In this document: one piece after another, positions 9,439 to 16,108 of the stretch
Numbering within the stretch: position 1 is the stretch's first letter
Layout: every line of letters begins with the position of its first letter
Origin: Bradyrhizobium sp. NAS80.1
GTDB lineage: Bacteria > Pseudomonadota > Alphaproteobacteria > Rhizobiales > Xanthobacteraceae
Length of the DNA: 38,943 nt
Direction: 5' to 3'
Assembly: GCF_001908205.1 (NCBI RefSeq)
Contig: NZ_LGHL01000077.1
Span: 1-38,943 of the forward strand
The notes under the pieces: model-generated
Told to the model about the DNA's origin: nothing
The model's input: the letters and a program-made list of their open reading frames with translations, nothing else
Databases searched by the model: none
Made by a program: the position numbers and the translations under genes

Positions 9439-10104
9439 TCACGCCTCCTTCCAGAAATCGCTCATATGCGCGAAGACCCGATCGGCTCCGGCGGCGGACA
9501 ATATAGCGAGGCCGTCGCGGGCGCGATAATGGCTACCGCCGACAAATCCCCAGACGGTCATGCCGGCGGCCTTCGCCGCCAGCACCCCGCTGACGCTGTC
9601 CTCGATCACGAGGGTGCGCGCAGGTTGCGCGCCCATCTTGCTGGCCGCATAGAGAAAAAGGTCAGGAGCCGGCTTGCCGTGCTTGACCATTTGCGCAGTG
9701 TAGATCTGGCCGTCGAAAAGCCCGCGAAGGCCGGTGACGTCGAGGGAGAGTGACACGCGATCGATGTCGCTGGACGAAGCCACGCAAAACGGCGCTCGCA
9801 ATTCAGACATCACGGCGGCGATGCCGGGAATCGGCTGGAGTGAGCCCTCGAAAGTCTTAAGGACGTGCGACTTCAAGCGCGGCAGAAAGCCGTCCGGCAC
9901 GGCCTGTCCGAGATCACGATAATGCTGCTCGATCGCCTTCGTGCTGCGTCCGAGAAAGAGCTCGAGCGCCTGCTCCGCGCTGAGCACGATGCCGAATTCC
10001 GCCAGCACCTCGGACAGGCACCGGCAACTCAACAGCTCGCTGTCGACGAGCACGCCGTCGCAGTCGAAGATGATCAGATCGGGTTTTGACCGGCCCTGGT
10101 CCAT
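9439..10104 (-). CDS. HAD-superfamily (subfamily IA) sugar/polyol phosphatase
   Basis: This 221-residue haloacid dehalogenase-like hydrolase carries motif I FDCDGVLVDSE at 13-23 with the nucleophilic Asp, motif II in CVASSSD, motif III Lys in KHGKPAPDLF, and motif IV IEDSVSGVLAA. The DxDGVLVDSE start is typical of beta-phosphoglucomutase/YieH-type phosphatases acting on small phosphosugars. It is followed with a slight overlap by the SorC regulator, so the two form a transcription unit with its own operator-like repeat just upstream. In this locus it may remove phosphate from a dead-end sugar or polyol phosphate, possibly tuning the regulator's effector. This is an inference. Confidence 0.85.
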   Translation of the reverse strand: MDQGRSKPDLIIFDCDGVLVDSELLSCRCLSEVLAEFGIVLSAEQALELFLGRSTKAIEQHYRDLGQAVPDGFLPRLKSHVLKTFEGSLQPIPGIAAVMSELRAPFCVASSSDIDRVSLSLDVTGLRGLFDGQIYTAQMVKHGKPAPDLFLYAASKMGAQPARTLVIEDSVSGVLAAKAAGMTVWGFVGGSHYRARDGLAILSAAGADRVFAHMSDFWKEA

Positions 10105-10117
10105 CCAACCATTCGAT

Positions 10118-10158
10118 CATATACCCACGTCATGAGCAATAGTTCACGTGGGAATATG
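10118..10158. promoter_or_regulatory. Operator-like inverted repeat upstream of the HAD/SorC unit
   Basis: CATATACCCACGT (10118-10130) pairs with the reverse complement at 10146-10158 at 12 of 13 positions, with a 15-base spacer. It lies 14-54 bases before the HAD start and fills the short gap after norD. On the minus strand a weak promoter can be drawn: GTGAAC as -35 and TATATG as -10, 18 bases apart, with one half-site abutting each element. The half-site matches that upstream of smoE, although the half-site spacing is larger by 16 bases. Confidence 0.65.
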
Positions 10159-10178
10159 GCGCGGCGGGTCTGCCTGCC

Positions 10179-12098
10179 CTAATGAGCCACCTGCCGATAG
10201 ATCGCCGGCAGAGCCGCGGGCAACCGACGGATATTGCCGACGATCGCGTAGCCGCTGCGCCCGAACAGCGTCGGGAAGTAGGATTGCGCCGCCGCATCAA
10301 CCGTCACGCCAAAGACCGCGATGCCGAGCCGGCGCGCCTCCTGCACGGATTTGCGGGTGTCCTCGACCGCAAAGCGTCCTTCGTAATGATCGACATCGTT
10401 CGGCTTACCGTCGGTGAGGACGAGCAGCAGCTTCTTGCGCTGCGGCTGGCGCGCGAGTTCGGCCGAGGCGTGGCGCACCGCCGTACCGATCCGCGTGTAG
10501 TAGCCCGGCTTGAGTGCGCCGATGCGGCGCTCCACCGCGCCGCTCATCGGCTCGCCGAACGCCTTGACGGTCTCGAGCCGCACCCAGGAGCGCCGGCGCG
10601 AGGTGAAGGTCAGGATGCTGTGGTGATCGCCGCAGGCCGAAAGCCCATGGGCGAGCACGAGCAGCGCCTCCTTCTCGACGTCGAGCACCCGATAGCCGTC
10701 AACCCAGGCGTCGGTCGAGAGCGAGACGTCGACGAGCAGGGTTACGGCGAGATCATGGCCTTGCGGCCGCATTGCCAGGTGGACGCGATCGAGACCGCCG
10801 CCATTGCCGCCGGCACGGAGATCGCACCGCGCGCGCACGAGCGCGTCCAGATCGAGGTCGTGCCCGTCGGCCTGGGCGCGCATCAATTCGTGACGCGGCC
10901 GCAACGCCTCGAAACGGCGGCGCACCTGGCGGATGTGCCGGCGCATGGTTTCGTCCGGCGTCCAACTCTCGCCGGTCTCGGAGGCTGCGGCGGCGAGCAC
11001 GCGGCAATGATCGGGCAGATAGGAGCTGCTGCGATAATCCCACTCGGGATAGGTCACGTCCGCGTTCAATCGCGATGCATCGAGGGCTTCCGGCGGCAGG
11101 TCGAGATCAAATTTGAGCCGGCTCGCGGGTTTGCCGCTGCGGCGGCTGAGCGTGATCTCCTCGAGATCGTCGGCCGCCTTCTGCGCATCCTCGTCTTCGC
11201 TGTCGTCGGCTGGACGGTCGACATTGACCATCTCGGCCATTGCGAGGATCTTTTCGAAACGGTTGAGCACGAAGGGATCGCGACGATTGGTGCCGTCTTC
11301 GCGCTCGCGGACGGCGAAACGCTTGCGGTCGTCTGACGGTGCGGGCGCCGCGGTGGGCGCGCACTCGTCGTCCCCCTTATGTGCGGGCGAGAGCTCGCGT
11401 GTCCAGCAATCGCCCCAGAGCGGGCACGGCAGGACCGAACGATAGCCGGGCGGCGCCTTGTCCGGCAGCGGCCCCGTCCCCATCATCGCCGGCCACAGCT
11501 CGCCCGCGGGCGGTGTATAGGCGCCGAGCAGAGTGAGCACGATCTGCTCCATGTCCTGCTCGATGCGTGGCAATGGGCGGTTCGGCCGCGCCATGGCCGT
11601 GGCCGCCGCCAGCCGTGCGTAGTCACCGGCGAGGCCGGGACATTCCGTCAGCACGAGGACAGCGATCTCGCTGGCTCGTCGCAGCATCAGGAGATCGCGC
11701 CGCAGCGGATCGATCTCCTCGATGGCATCGACCGGCGCAAATGCGAACCACGCGGCCAACCACCGATACAGCGCTGCGTTGAGCTCGCGGTCGGCAAAGA
11801 TCGCGATGCTGTCGGGCAGGAAGATGGTCGCGGCATCGCGCCCCGGCTGCTCGAGGCGCTCATCGCCGAGCCCGATCCGCTGCCGCCATCCAAGCCGGTG
11901 ACCCGACCGGCGGGCGCCGACGCTGGCGATCTGAACGCCCGTCTCGCCGCCGAGCGCGCGGAACATGATCGCGATCCGGCTGCGAACCTCCGCAAGCGAC
12001 ACCACGTGCTCGGCATGAATCGGATAGCTCGCGGTACCGCCGACCAGACGATGCCAGGCACGGCCGACAGTTTCTTCAAGCTCGAGGAAGTCGAGCAT
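10179..12098 (-). CDS. norD: NorD, nitric oxide reductase activation protein with a VWA domain
   Basis: This 639-residue NorD protein has a long N-terminal helical region, an acidic linker (SEDEDAQKAADDLEE, about 300-315) and a C-terminal von Willebrand A domain. The VWA domain's MIDAS motif D-V-S-L-S is at about 457-461, followed by LLLVLTDGKPNDVDHYEG. NorD works with the MoxR-type ATPase NorQ as a chaperone pair needed to activate NorBC, probably by inserting the non-haem iron (family knowledge). The ATG at 12098 has GGAGG five bases upstream; an adjacent TTG is unlikely. It begins ten bases after the norQ stop and is the last gene of the nor operon. Confidence 0.93.
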   Translation of the reverse strand: MLDFLELEETVGRAWHRLVGGTASYPIHAEHVVSLAEVRSRIAIMFRALGGETGVQIASVGARRSGHRLGWRQRIGLGDERLEQPGRDAATIFLPDSIAIFADRELNAALYRWLAAWFAFAPVDAIEEIDPLRRDLLMLRRASEIAVLVLTECPGLAGDYARLAAATAMARPNRPLPRIEQDMEQIVLTLLGAYTPPAGELWPAMMGTGPLPDKAPPGYRSVLPCPLWGDCWTRELSPAHKGDDECAPTAAPAPSDDRKRFAVREREDGTNRRDPFVLNRFEKILAMAEMVNVDRPADDSEDEDAQKAADDLEEITLSRRSGKPASRLKFDLDLPPEALDASRLNADVTYPEWDYRSSSYLPDHCRVLAAAASETGESWTPDETMRRHIRQVRRRFEALRPRHELMRAQADGHDLDLDALVRARCDLRAGGNGGGLDRVHLAMRPQGHDLAVTLLVDVSLSTDAWVDGYRVLDVEKEALLVLAHGLSACGDHHSILTFTSRRRSWVRLETVKAFGEPMSGAVERRIGALKPGYYTRIGTAVRHASAELARQPQRKKLLLVLTDGKPNDVDHYEGRFAVEDTRKSVQEARRLGIAVFGVTVDAAAQSYFPTLFGRSGYAIVGNIRRLPAALPAIYRQVAH

Positions 12099-12108
12099 CA
12101 AGACCTCC

Positions 12109-12921
12109 TCAGGAGATTACGGCCCGCGTGACATCGAGCAGCGCGGCCTTGACGTCGGCGTCATCGGTTAACGGCTCGATCATGCCGGCGAGCACCGCAT
12201 CGGCAGTCGACGCTCCGGCAGCAATCAGCGTCGCGCAATAGACGACAAGACGGGTCGAGACGCCCTCCTCCAGATCGTGGCCCTTCAGCGCTCGCAGACG
12301 ACCGGCCAGCAGGACCAGCGGCCGCACATGGTCGGGCGCAAGCCCGCTTTCGGCCGCGACGACCGCAATCTCCTGCTCGGGCGGCAGGAAGCCGAACTCG
12401 ATGGCGACGAAGCGCTGCCGCGTGGACGGCTTCAGCGCCTTGAGCAGTATCTGGTAACCGGGATTGTAGGAGACCACGAGCATGAAGCTCTTGGGCGCGA
12501 CGAGCTCCTCGCCGGTGCGTTCCAGCGGAAGGATGCGGCGGTCGTCGGTCAGCGGATGCAGCACCACCGTGACGTCCTTGCGTGCCTCCACGACTTCATC
12601 GAGATAACAGATGCCGCCCTCGCGCACGGCGCGCGTCAGCGGACCGTCGGTCCACACGGTGTCGCCGCCCCTGAGCAAATAACGGCCAGTGAGATCCGCT
12701 GCGGTGAGATCGTCGTGGCAGGCCACGGTGTGGAGCGGCAATCCTAGCCGCGCGGCCATGTGCGCCACAAAGCGCGTCTTGCCGCAACCGGTCGGCCCCT
12801 TCAGCAGAACCGGGAGTTGATGCCGCCAGGCGTGCTCGAACAGCGCGCATTCGTTGCCGCTCGCGACATAGGCGGGTAGCTCGGGCGCGGGCGACGCCAA
12901 GGCGTGAAGTGCTGCTTTCAT
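12109..12921 (-). CDS. norQ: NorQ, MoxR-family AAA+ ATPase for nitric oxide reductase maturation
   Basis: This 270-residue AAA+ protein has Walker A GPTGCGKT at 42-49, Walker B CYLDEV at 105-110 and a sensor region in LVVSYNPGYQ. It belongs to the NorQ/CbbQ branch of MoxR ATPases, which partner VWA proteins. With NorD it remodels NorBC in the cytoplasm or at the inner membrane so that the reductase becomes active. The ATG at 12921 is preceded by GGAG at seven bases. A strong terminator-like hairpin lies between it and norB, so norQD may be expressed at a lower level than the structural genes. Confidence 0.94.
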   Translation of the reverse strand: MKAALHALASPAPELPAYVASGNECALFEHAWRHQLPVLLKGPTGCGKTRFVAHMAARLGLPLHTVACHDDLTAADLTGRYLLRGGDTVWTDGPLTRAVREGGICYLDEVVEARKDVTVVLHPLTDDRRILPLERTGEELVAPKSFMLVVSYNPGYQILLKALKPSTRQRFVAIEFGFLPPEQEIAVVAAESGLAPDHVRPLVLLAGRLRALKGHDLEEGVSTRLVVYCATLIAAGASTADAVLAGMIEPLTDDADVKAALLDVTRAVIS

Positions 12922-12947
12922 GGTTCTTCTCCGGAAATCATTTTGAA

Positions 12948-12977
12948 AAGGCGGCCGCGACGTTCCGCGGCCGCCTT
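12948..12977 (-). terminator. Strong hairpin with short T-run between norB and norQ
   Basis: AAGGCGGCCGCG (12948-12959) and its exact complement at 12966-12977 form a 12-bp perfect stem with a six-base loop. On the minus strand the stem is followed by TTTTC. It starts five bases after the norB stop and ends 27 bases before the norQ start. This looks like a partial intrinsic terminator or an mRNA 3'-end protector that sets the norCB to norQD ratio. Role inferred. Confidence 0.7.
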
Positions 12978-12982
12978 CGCGT

Positions 12983-14329
12983 TCATTCAGCCGGTTGCAA
13001 TGCGCCTGGGATCGTCGCCGGCTTCTCCTTGCCCGGAACCAGCACGGCCCAGACGAACATCAGTGCAGAGATCGCGACGAACACGCCCGAGCCGAGACGG
13101 ACCCAGTAGAACATCGCGAGCTGGTCCTGCACGTCCATGTAGCTCTGGCCGAGCACGCGCTGGAGATGGACCTGGACCACGCCTGCGAAGGTCAGCGCGA
13201 AGGTCATCACCATCATGGCCGTGCACATGATCCAGAAGCTTGTCATGCTCAGCCACTGGTTGTAGGGCGCACGCCCCTTGATCTGCGGGATCGCGTAAGC
13301 CATCACCGACAGGTTCAGCATCACATAGGCGCCGAAGAAGGCGAGATGGCCGTGCGCGGCGGTGACCTGCGTGCCGTGGGTGTAATAGTTCACAGAGGAC
13401 AGCGTGTGCAGGAAGCCCCAGACGCCGGCCCCCAAGAACGCCATCACCGAGCAGCCGACCGACCACAGCAGAGCGGCACGGTTTGGATGCTTGCGGCCGG
13501 CCTTCCAGGTCATCTGCACTGTAAAGATCACCATGGTGAAGAAGGGCGCGACTTCGAGCGTGGAGAACAGCGAGCCGATCCACTGCCAGTAGCCGGGCGC
13601 GCCGATCCAGTAGAAGTGATGGCCGGTGCCGAGAATCCCTGAGAACAGGGCAAGGCCGATGATGACGTAGAGCCACTTCTCCACGACCTCGCGGTCGATG
13701 CCGTTGAGCTTGATCATCAGGTAGGCGAGCACGGAGGCCATGATCAGCTCCCAGACGCCCTCGACCCAGAGGTGGACGACATACCACCAGTACATCTTGT
13801 CGACCGCGAGGTTGGCCGGATTGTAGAAGGCGAACAGGAAGAAGATTGCGACGCCCCACAGGCCAAACAGCAGGATGTTGGTCACCGTGGTCTTGCGGCC
13901 CTTGAGCGCCGTCATCGTCACGTTGAACAGGAACATCAGGCAGACGACAACGATGCCGACCTTGATGATGAAGGGCTGTTCGAGGAACTCGCGGCCCTCG
14001 TGGTAGTGGAAGAGATAGCCGACCACGGCCACGCCTGCCGCGCCGAAGAACATCCAGAACTGGATTTTTGCGAGAAGCGGGCTGTACAGCTCGGTCTCGG
14101 TCTCTTCCGGCAGCAGGAAGTAGGTCGCGCCCATGAAGCCGATCAGCGACCACACGATCAGCGCGTTGGTGTGGATCATCCTGACGATGTTGAACGGTAG
14201 CAGCACCGACAGCGTGTTGGGCAGGACATAGATGGTCCCGGCAATCAGGCCGAAAACAACCTGGGCCAGGAACAGGGTCAGCGCGCCGTAGAAATACAGC
14301 ATCGCGACTTTCTGAGTTTGGTACTTCAT
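12983..14329 (-). CDS. norB: NorB, catalytic subunit of cytochrome c-dependent nitric oxide reductase
   Basis: This 448-residue haem-copper oxidase superfamily protein with twelve membrane helices reduces two NO to N2O. Ligands visible: His53 (RMIHTNAL) and His328 for haem b, His326 for haem b3 (AAHGHLAF), and His186, His237 and His238 for the non-haem iron (VVHLWVEGVWE, GTGHHFYW). Conserved acidic residues are Glu190, Glu194 and Glu259 (STLEVAPFF). From His186 on, all are offset by 21 from Pseudomonas aeruginosa NorB numbering as I recall it. There is no quinol-oxidising N-terminal extension, so this is the cNor type that receives electrons from NorC. The ATG at 14329 (MKYQTQKVAMLYF) is the conserved start; the longer in-frame extension covers the intergenic gap and norC. 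Confidence 0.96.
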   Translation of the reverse strand: MKYQTQKVAMLYFYGALTLFLAQVVFGLIAGTIYVLPNTLSVLLPFNIVRMIHTNALIVWSLIGFMGATYFLLPEETETELYSPLLAKIQFWMFFGAAGVAVVGYLFHYHEGREFLEQPFIIKVGIVVVCLMFLFNVTMTALKGRKTTVTNILLFGLWGVAIFFLFAFYNPANLAVDKMYWWYVVHLWVEGVWELIMASVLAYLMIKLNGIDREVVEKWLYVIIGLALFSGILGTGHHFYWIGAPGYWQWIGSLFSTLEVAPFFTMVIFTVQMTWKAGRKHPNRAALLWSVGCSVMAFLGAGVWGFLHTLSSVNYYTHGTQVTAAHGHLAFFGAYVMLNLSVMAYAIPQIKGRAPYNQWLSMTSFWIMCTAMMVMTFALTFAGVVQVHLQRVLGQSYMDVQDQLAMFYWVRLGSGVFVAISALMFVWAVLVPGKEKPATIPGALQPAE

Positions 14330-14363
14330 CTCGGGTTCTCTCTGTCTTGAAAGAGGAAAGCGC

Positions 14364-14816
14364 TCAGCCGGCCTTGTTCGGCGGCCATTCCTGGCGCTTG
14401 ATCTTGCTGGTCCATTGCAGGAAGTCGGCAAGATCGTTGAGCTCCTGGTCGGTGAGGTTGAACTGCGGCATCTGCCGCCGCCCCTCCGCGCCCGAAGGTT
14501 GCGACTGCATCCAGGCCTTCAGCGTCTCGCGCGCGCCGGCCGGATCCTCGTTGCCGCCCCAGCGATCCCAGACGTTGCCGACTTCAGGCGCGAAATAGGC
14601 GCCCTCGCCGAGCAAGGTGTGGCAGTTGATGCAGGAGTTCCTCTCCCAGACATGCTTGCCGCGCGCGACCGACGCTGTCAGCGTCGTCGCGTCCGTCGAG
14701 GTCGTTGCCATGTAGTAGTGGCTGTGCGCCGTCAGCCCTATGAAGATGGCGAAGAAAAAGGCCGAGCCGCCGTAGAAGACGTTTCGAGCGGCCGACTTGG
14801 TCAGGCGTTCAGCCAT
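14364..14816 (-). CDS. norC: NorC, membrane-anchored cytochrome c subunit of nitric oxide reductase
   Basis: This 150-residue monohaem cytochrome c has an N-terminal membrane anchor (about 13-30) that is not cleaved. The haem site CINCH is at 62-66 and the axial Met is probably 116 in RRQMPQF. It passes electrons from periplasmic cytochrome c or azurin-type donors to the haem b of NorB. The ATG at 14816 follows AAGGA at six bases; the upstream in-frame TTG is a weaker choice. It is 34 bases upstream of norB. A TTG-N8-CAA box about 80 bases upstream suggests that norC also has its own anaerobic or NO-responsive promoter. Confidence 0.95.
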   Translation of the reverse strand: MAERLTKSAARNVFYGGSAFFFAIFIGLTAHSHYYMATTSTDATTLTASVARGKHVWERNSCINCHTLLGEGAYFAPEVGNVWDRWGGNEDPAGARETLKAWMQSQPSGAEGRRQMPQFNLTDQELNDLADFLQWTSKIKRQEWPPNKAG

Positions 14817-14890
14817 TGCCAATCCTTTCGTTTGATTCCTGTCGAATAATTCGATGCTGCGATTTATTGCCGATTGGTCCGGCCCACTCT

Positions 14891-14904
14891 TTGTCAGGGC
14901 GCAA
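14891..14904. promoter_or_regulatory. FNR/NnrR-class box (TTG-N8-CAA) upstream of norC
   Basis: TTGTCAGGGCGCAA fits the TTG-N8-CAA core bound by NnrR, FixK2 and other CRP/FNR regulators that control denitrification genes. Its centre is about 81 bases before the norC start, between norF and norC. This allows a transcription start about 40 bases downstream of the box. The spacing and location are seen; the identity of the bound factor is inferred. Confidence 0.55.
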
Positions 14905-14912
14905 TGAGCGCG

Positions 14913-15173
14913 TCAGATCAGGGCGACGACGGCGGAGGCGAGCCAGGCAAACAGCGCGACGATGACGATCCATGCGCTCACGAGGCCGCGCCAGAGCGAA
15001 GGCGCGGCCCGAAGATCCATGAAGTCGAGCGCAATCCGGCGTCCCTTGATGGCGGCGAGGGCCAGCAGCAGGGCGTTGCCGAGCAGCGGTCGCGGCATGA
15101 GCGGCGGCAACAGGATGGTCGCAATCGCGAGGCCGATCAGTGCGAGCCAGGTGATGTCGAGACGATTCGGCAT
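14913..15173 (-). CDS. norF: NorF, small membrane protein of the nor operon (cytochrome oxidase subunit IV-like)
   Basis: This 86-residue protein begins MPNRLDITWLALIGL and has about three hydrophobic segments, the last ending at the C-terminus in IVIVALFAWLASAVVALI. Size, hydrophobicity and position between norE and norC match NorF, an accessory protein needed for full NO reductase activity in Paracoccus and relatives (family knowledge). The ATG at 15173 starts two bases after the norE stop. The same reading frame stays open a further 256 codons upstream, but that part overlaps norE and is not coding. Its molecular function is not established. Confidence 0.85.
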   Translation of the reverse strand: MPNRLDITWLALIGLAIATILLPPLMPRPLLGNALLLALAAIKGRRIALDFMDLRAAPSLWRGLVSAWIVIVALFAWLASAVVALI

Positions 15174-15175
15174 CG

Positions 15176-15751
15176 TCACCGCACCAGATACAGAATCGGG
15201 AACATCACGATCCAGACCAGATCGACCATGTGCCAGAACGCGGTTCCCGTCTCGACCCCGGGCGCCTCTGCGCGGCGACCGACGACGGCGAGAATCACGA
15301 TGCCGAGGCAGACATGCAGGAGATGGAAGCCGGTCAGGAGGAAGTAGAGCGTGAAGAACGGACTGGTTTCGAGCCCGATGCCGCGTCCGATCTCCCCGCC
15401 ATATTCGACCAGCTTGAGCGCCACGAACAGGCCGCCGAGCGCCACGGCTCCGAGAAGCCAATACCGTGTCGTCGGCCGTAGTCCTGCTCGCGCGGCCTTC
15501 ACAGCTCGCGCCGCCGCCCAGCCGCTGGTGACCAGCACAACGGTATTCAGCCCGGCGAGATGCGAGTCGAGCTCCGCCTGCCCCGCCGCGAACACCGCGG
15601 GATGGATCGCGCGGGCAACCGTGAAGGCACCGAGAAACAAACCGAAGGCGGCGAGCTCGCTGAAGATCAGCACCCAGATCATGGGATCGCCGGGGAGCTC
15701 TTCCAAGATTCCCCAGCCGGTTCCGTGTTCTTCGCAATCGGCTGCCGACAT
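15176..15751 (-). CDS. norE: NorE, cytochrome c oxidase subunit III-like accessory protein
   Basis: This 191-residue haem-copper oxidase subunit III family protein has five predicted membrane helices and the family features WVLIFSELAAFGLFLGAF, LTGFHLLHVCLGI and FWHMVDLVWIVMFPILYL. NorE heads norEFCBQD operons and affects NorCB activity or stability; it is absent from shorter norCBQD operons. The ATG at 15751 follows GGAAAG at a short distance. It is the first gene of the nor transcript here, with an FNR/NnrR-type box about 60 bases upstream. Confidence 0.9.
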   Translation of the reverse strand: MSAADCEEHGTGWGILEELPGDPMIWVLIFSELAAFGLFLGAFTVARAIHPAVFAAGQAELDSHLAGLNTVVLVTSGWAAARAVKAARAGLRPTTRYWLLGAVALGGLFVALKLVEYGGEIGRGIGLETSPFFTLYFLLTGFHLLHVCLGIVILAVVGRRAEAPGVETGTAFWHMVDLVWIVMFPILYLVR

Positions 15752-15805
15752 TTGCTTTCCGGATCAGGACACCGGCCAGCCTTAGCTCACCCGCCTCGAT
15801 CCGAG

Positions 15806-15821
15806 TTTGTTGAGGGACAAA
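15806..15821. promoter_or_regulatory. FNR/NnrR-class box in the norE promoter
   Basis: TTTGT-N6-ACAAA, containing the TTG-N8-CAA core, is centred about 62 bases upstream of the norE ATG. With activator spacing of about 41.5, transcription would start near 15772. It also lies about 110 bases before the small ORF on the other strand, so it could act on both. NnrR or FixK-type control is inferred from the motif and the genes it precedes. Confidence 0.6.
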
Positions 15822-15926
15822 CAGAGCGACCGGCGGGGAGTTTGTTTGCGCCGACGCAACGTCCGGCCGGCCGCATCGCGGTACGGACCACCTCGACCCC
15901 GGATCCACGGAGCGGCGAGCAATGAC

Positions 15927-16082
15927 ATGAGCGAAGCGCAACTAGGCCTGATGACGGCGACACCCATCATCATCGTGTTCGCCATCGCGCTCCGGCGAAT
16001 GGGCGTACTGTCGACGGTGGCAACCGTATCGGCGGTGAGCCTCTCCGTCGCGATCGCAACGGTGCTGTTCACAACGCAGTAA
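15927..16082 (+). CDS. Possible small two-helix membrane protein divergent from norE
   Basis: A 51-codon reading frame starts with ATG at 15927 (MSEAQLGLMTATPIIIVFAI) and encodes two hydrophobic stretches at about 8-22 and 28-48, separated by RRMG. A modest purine-rich GGAGCGGCGAG precedes the start. I do not recognise the family. It is transcribed away from norE and towards the histidine kinase gene, ending 26 bases before that gene's end. It could be a nor-associated small membrane protein, or chance coding. Confidence 0.45.
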   Translation: MSEAQLGLMTATPIIIVFAIALRRMGVLSTVATVSAVSLSVAIATVLFTTQ

Positions 16083-16108
16083 TCCGGACACCGCGGGTAA
16101 GGATGCGA

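Noticed and set aside
14831..14844. TCGA-N6-TCAA on the minus strand just before norC as a second FNR-type box
   Set aside because: One mismatch in the core and only about 20 bases from the norC start, too close for an activator site.
15174..15941. The upstream part of the long frame that ends as norF
   Set aside because: It overlaps norE completely in another frame, is Arg/Ser/Pro-rich and unlike any NorF; only the last 86 codons are convincing.
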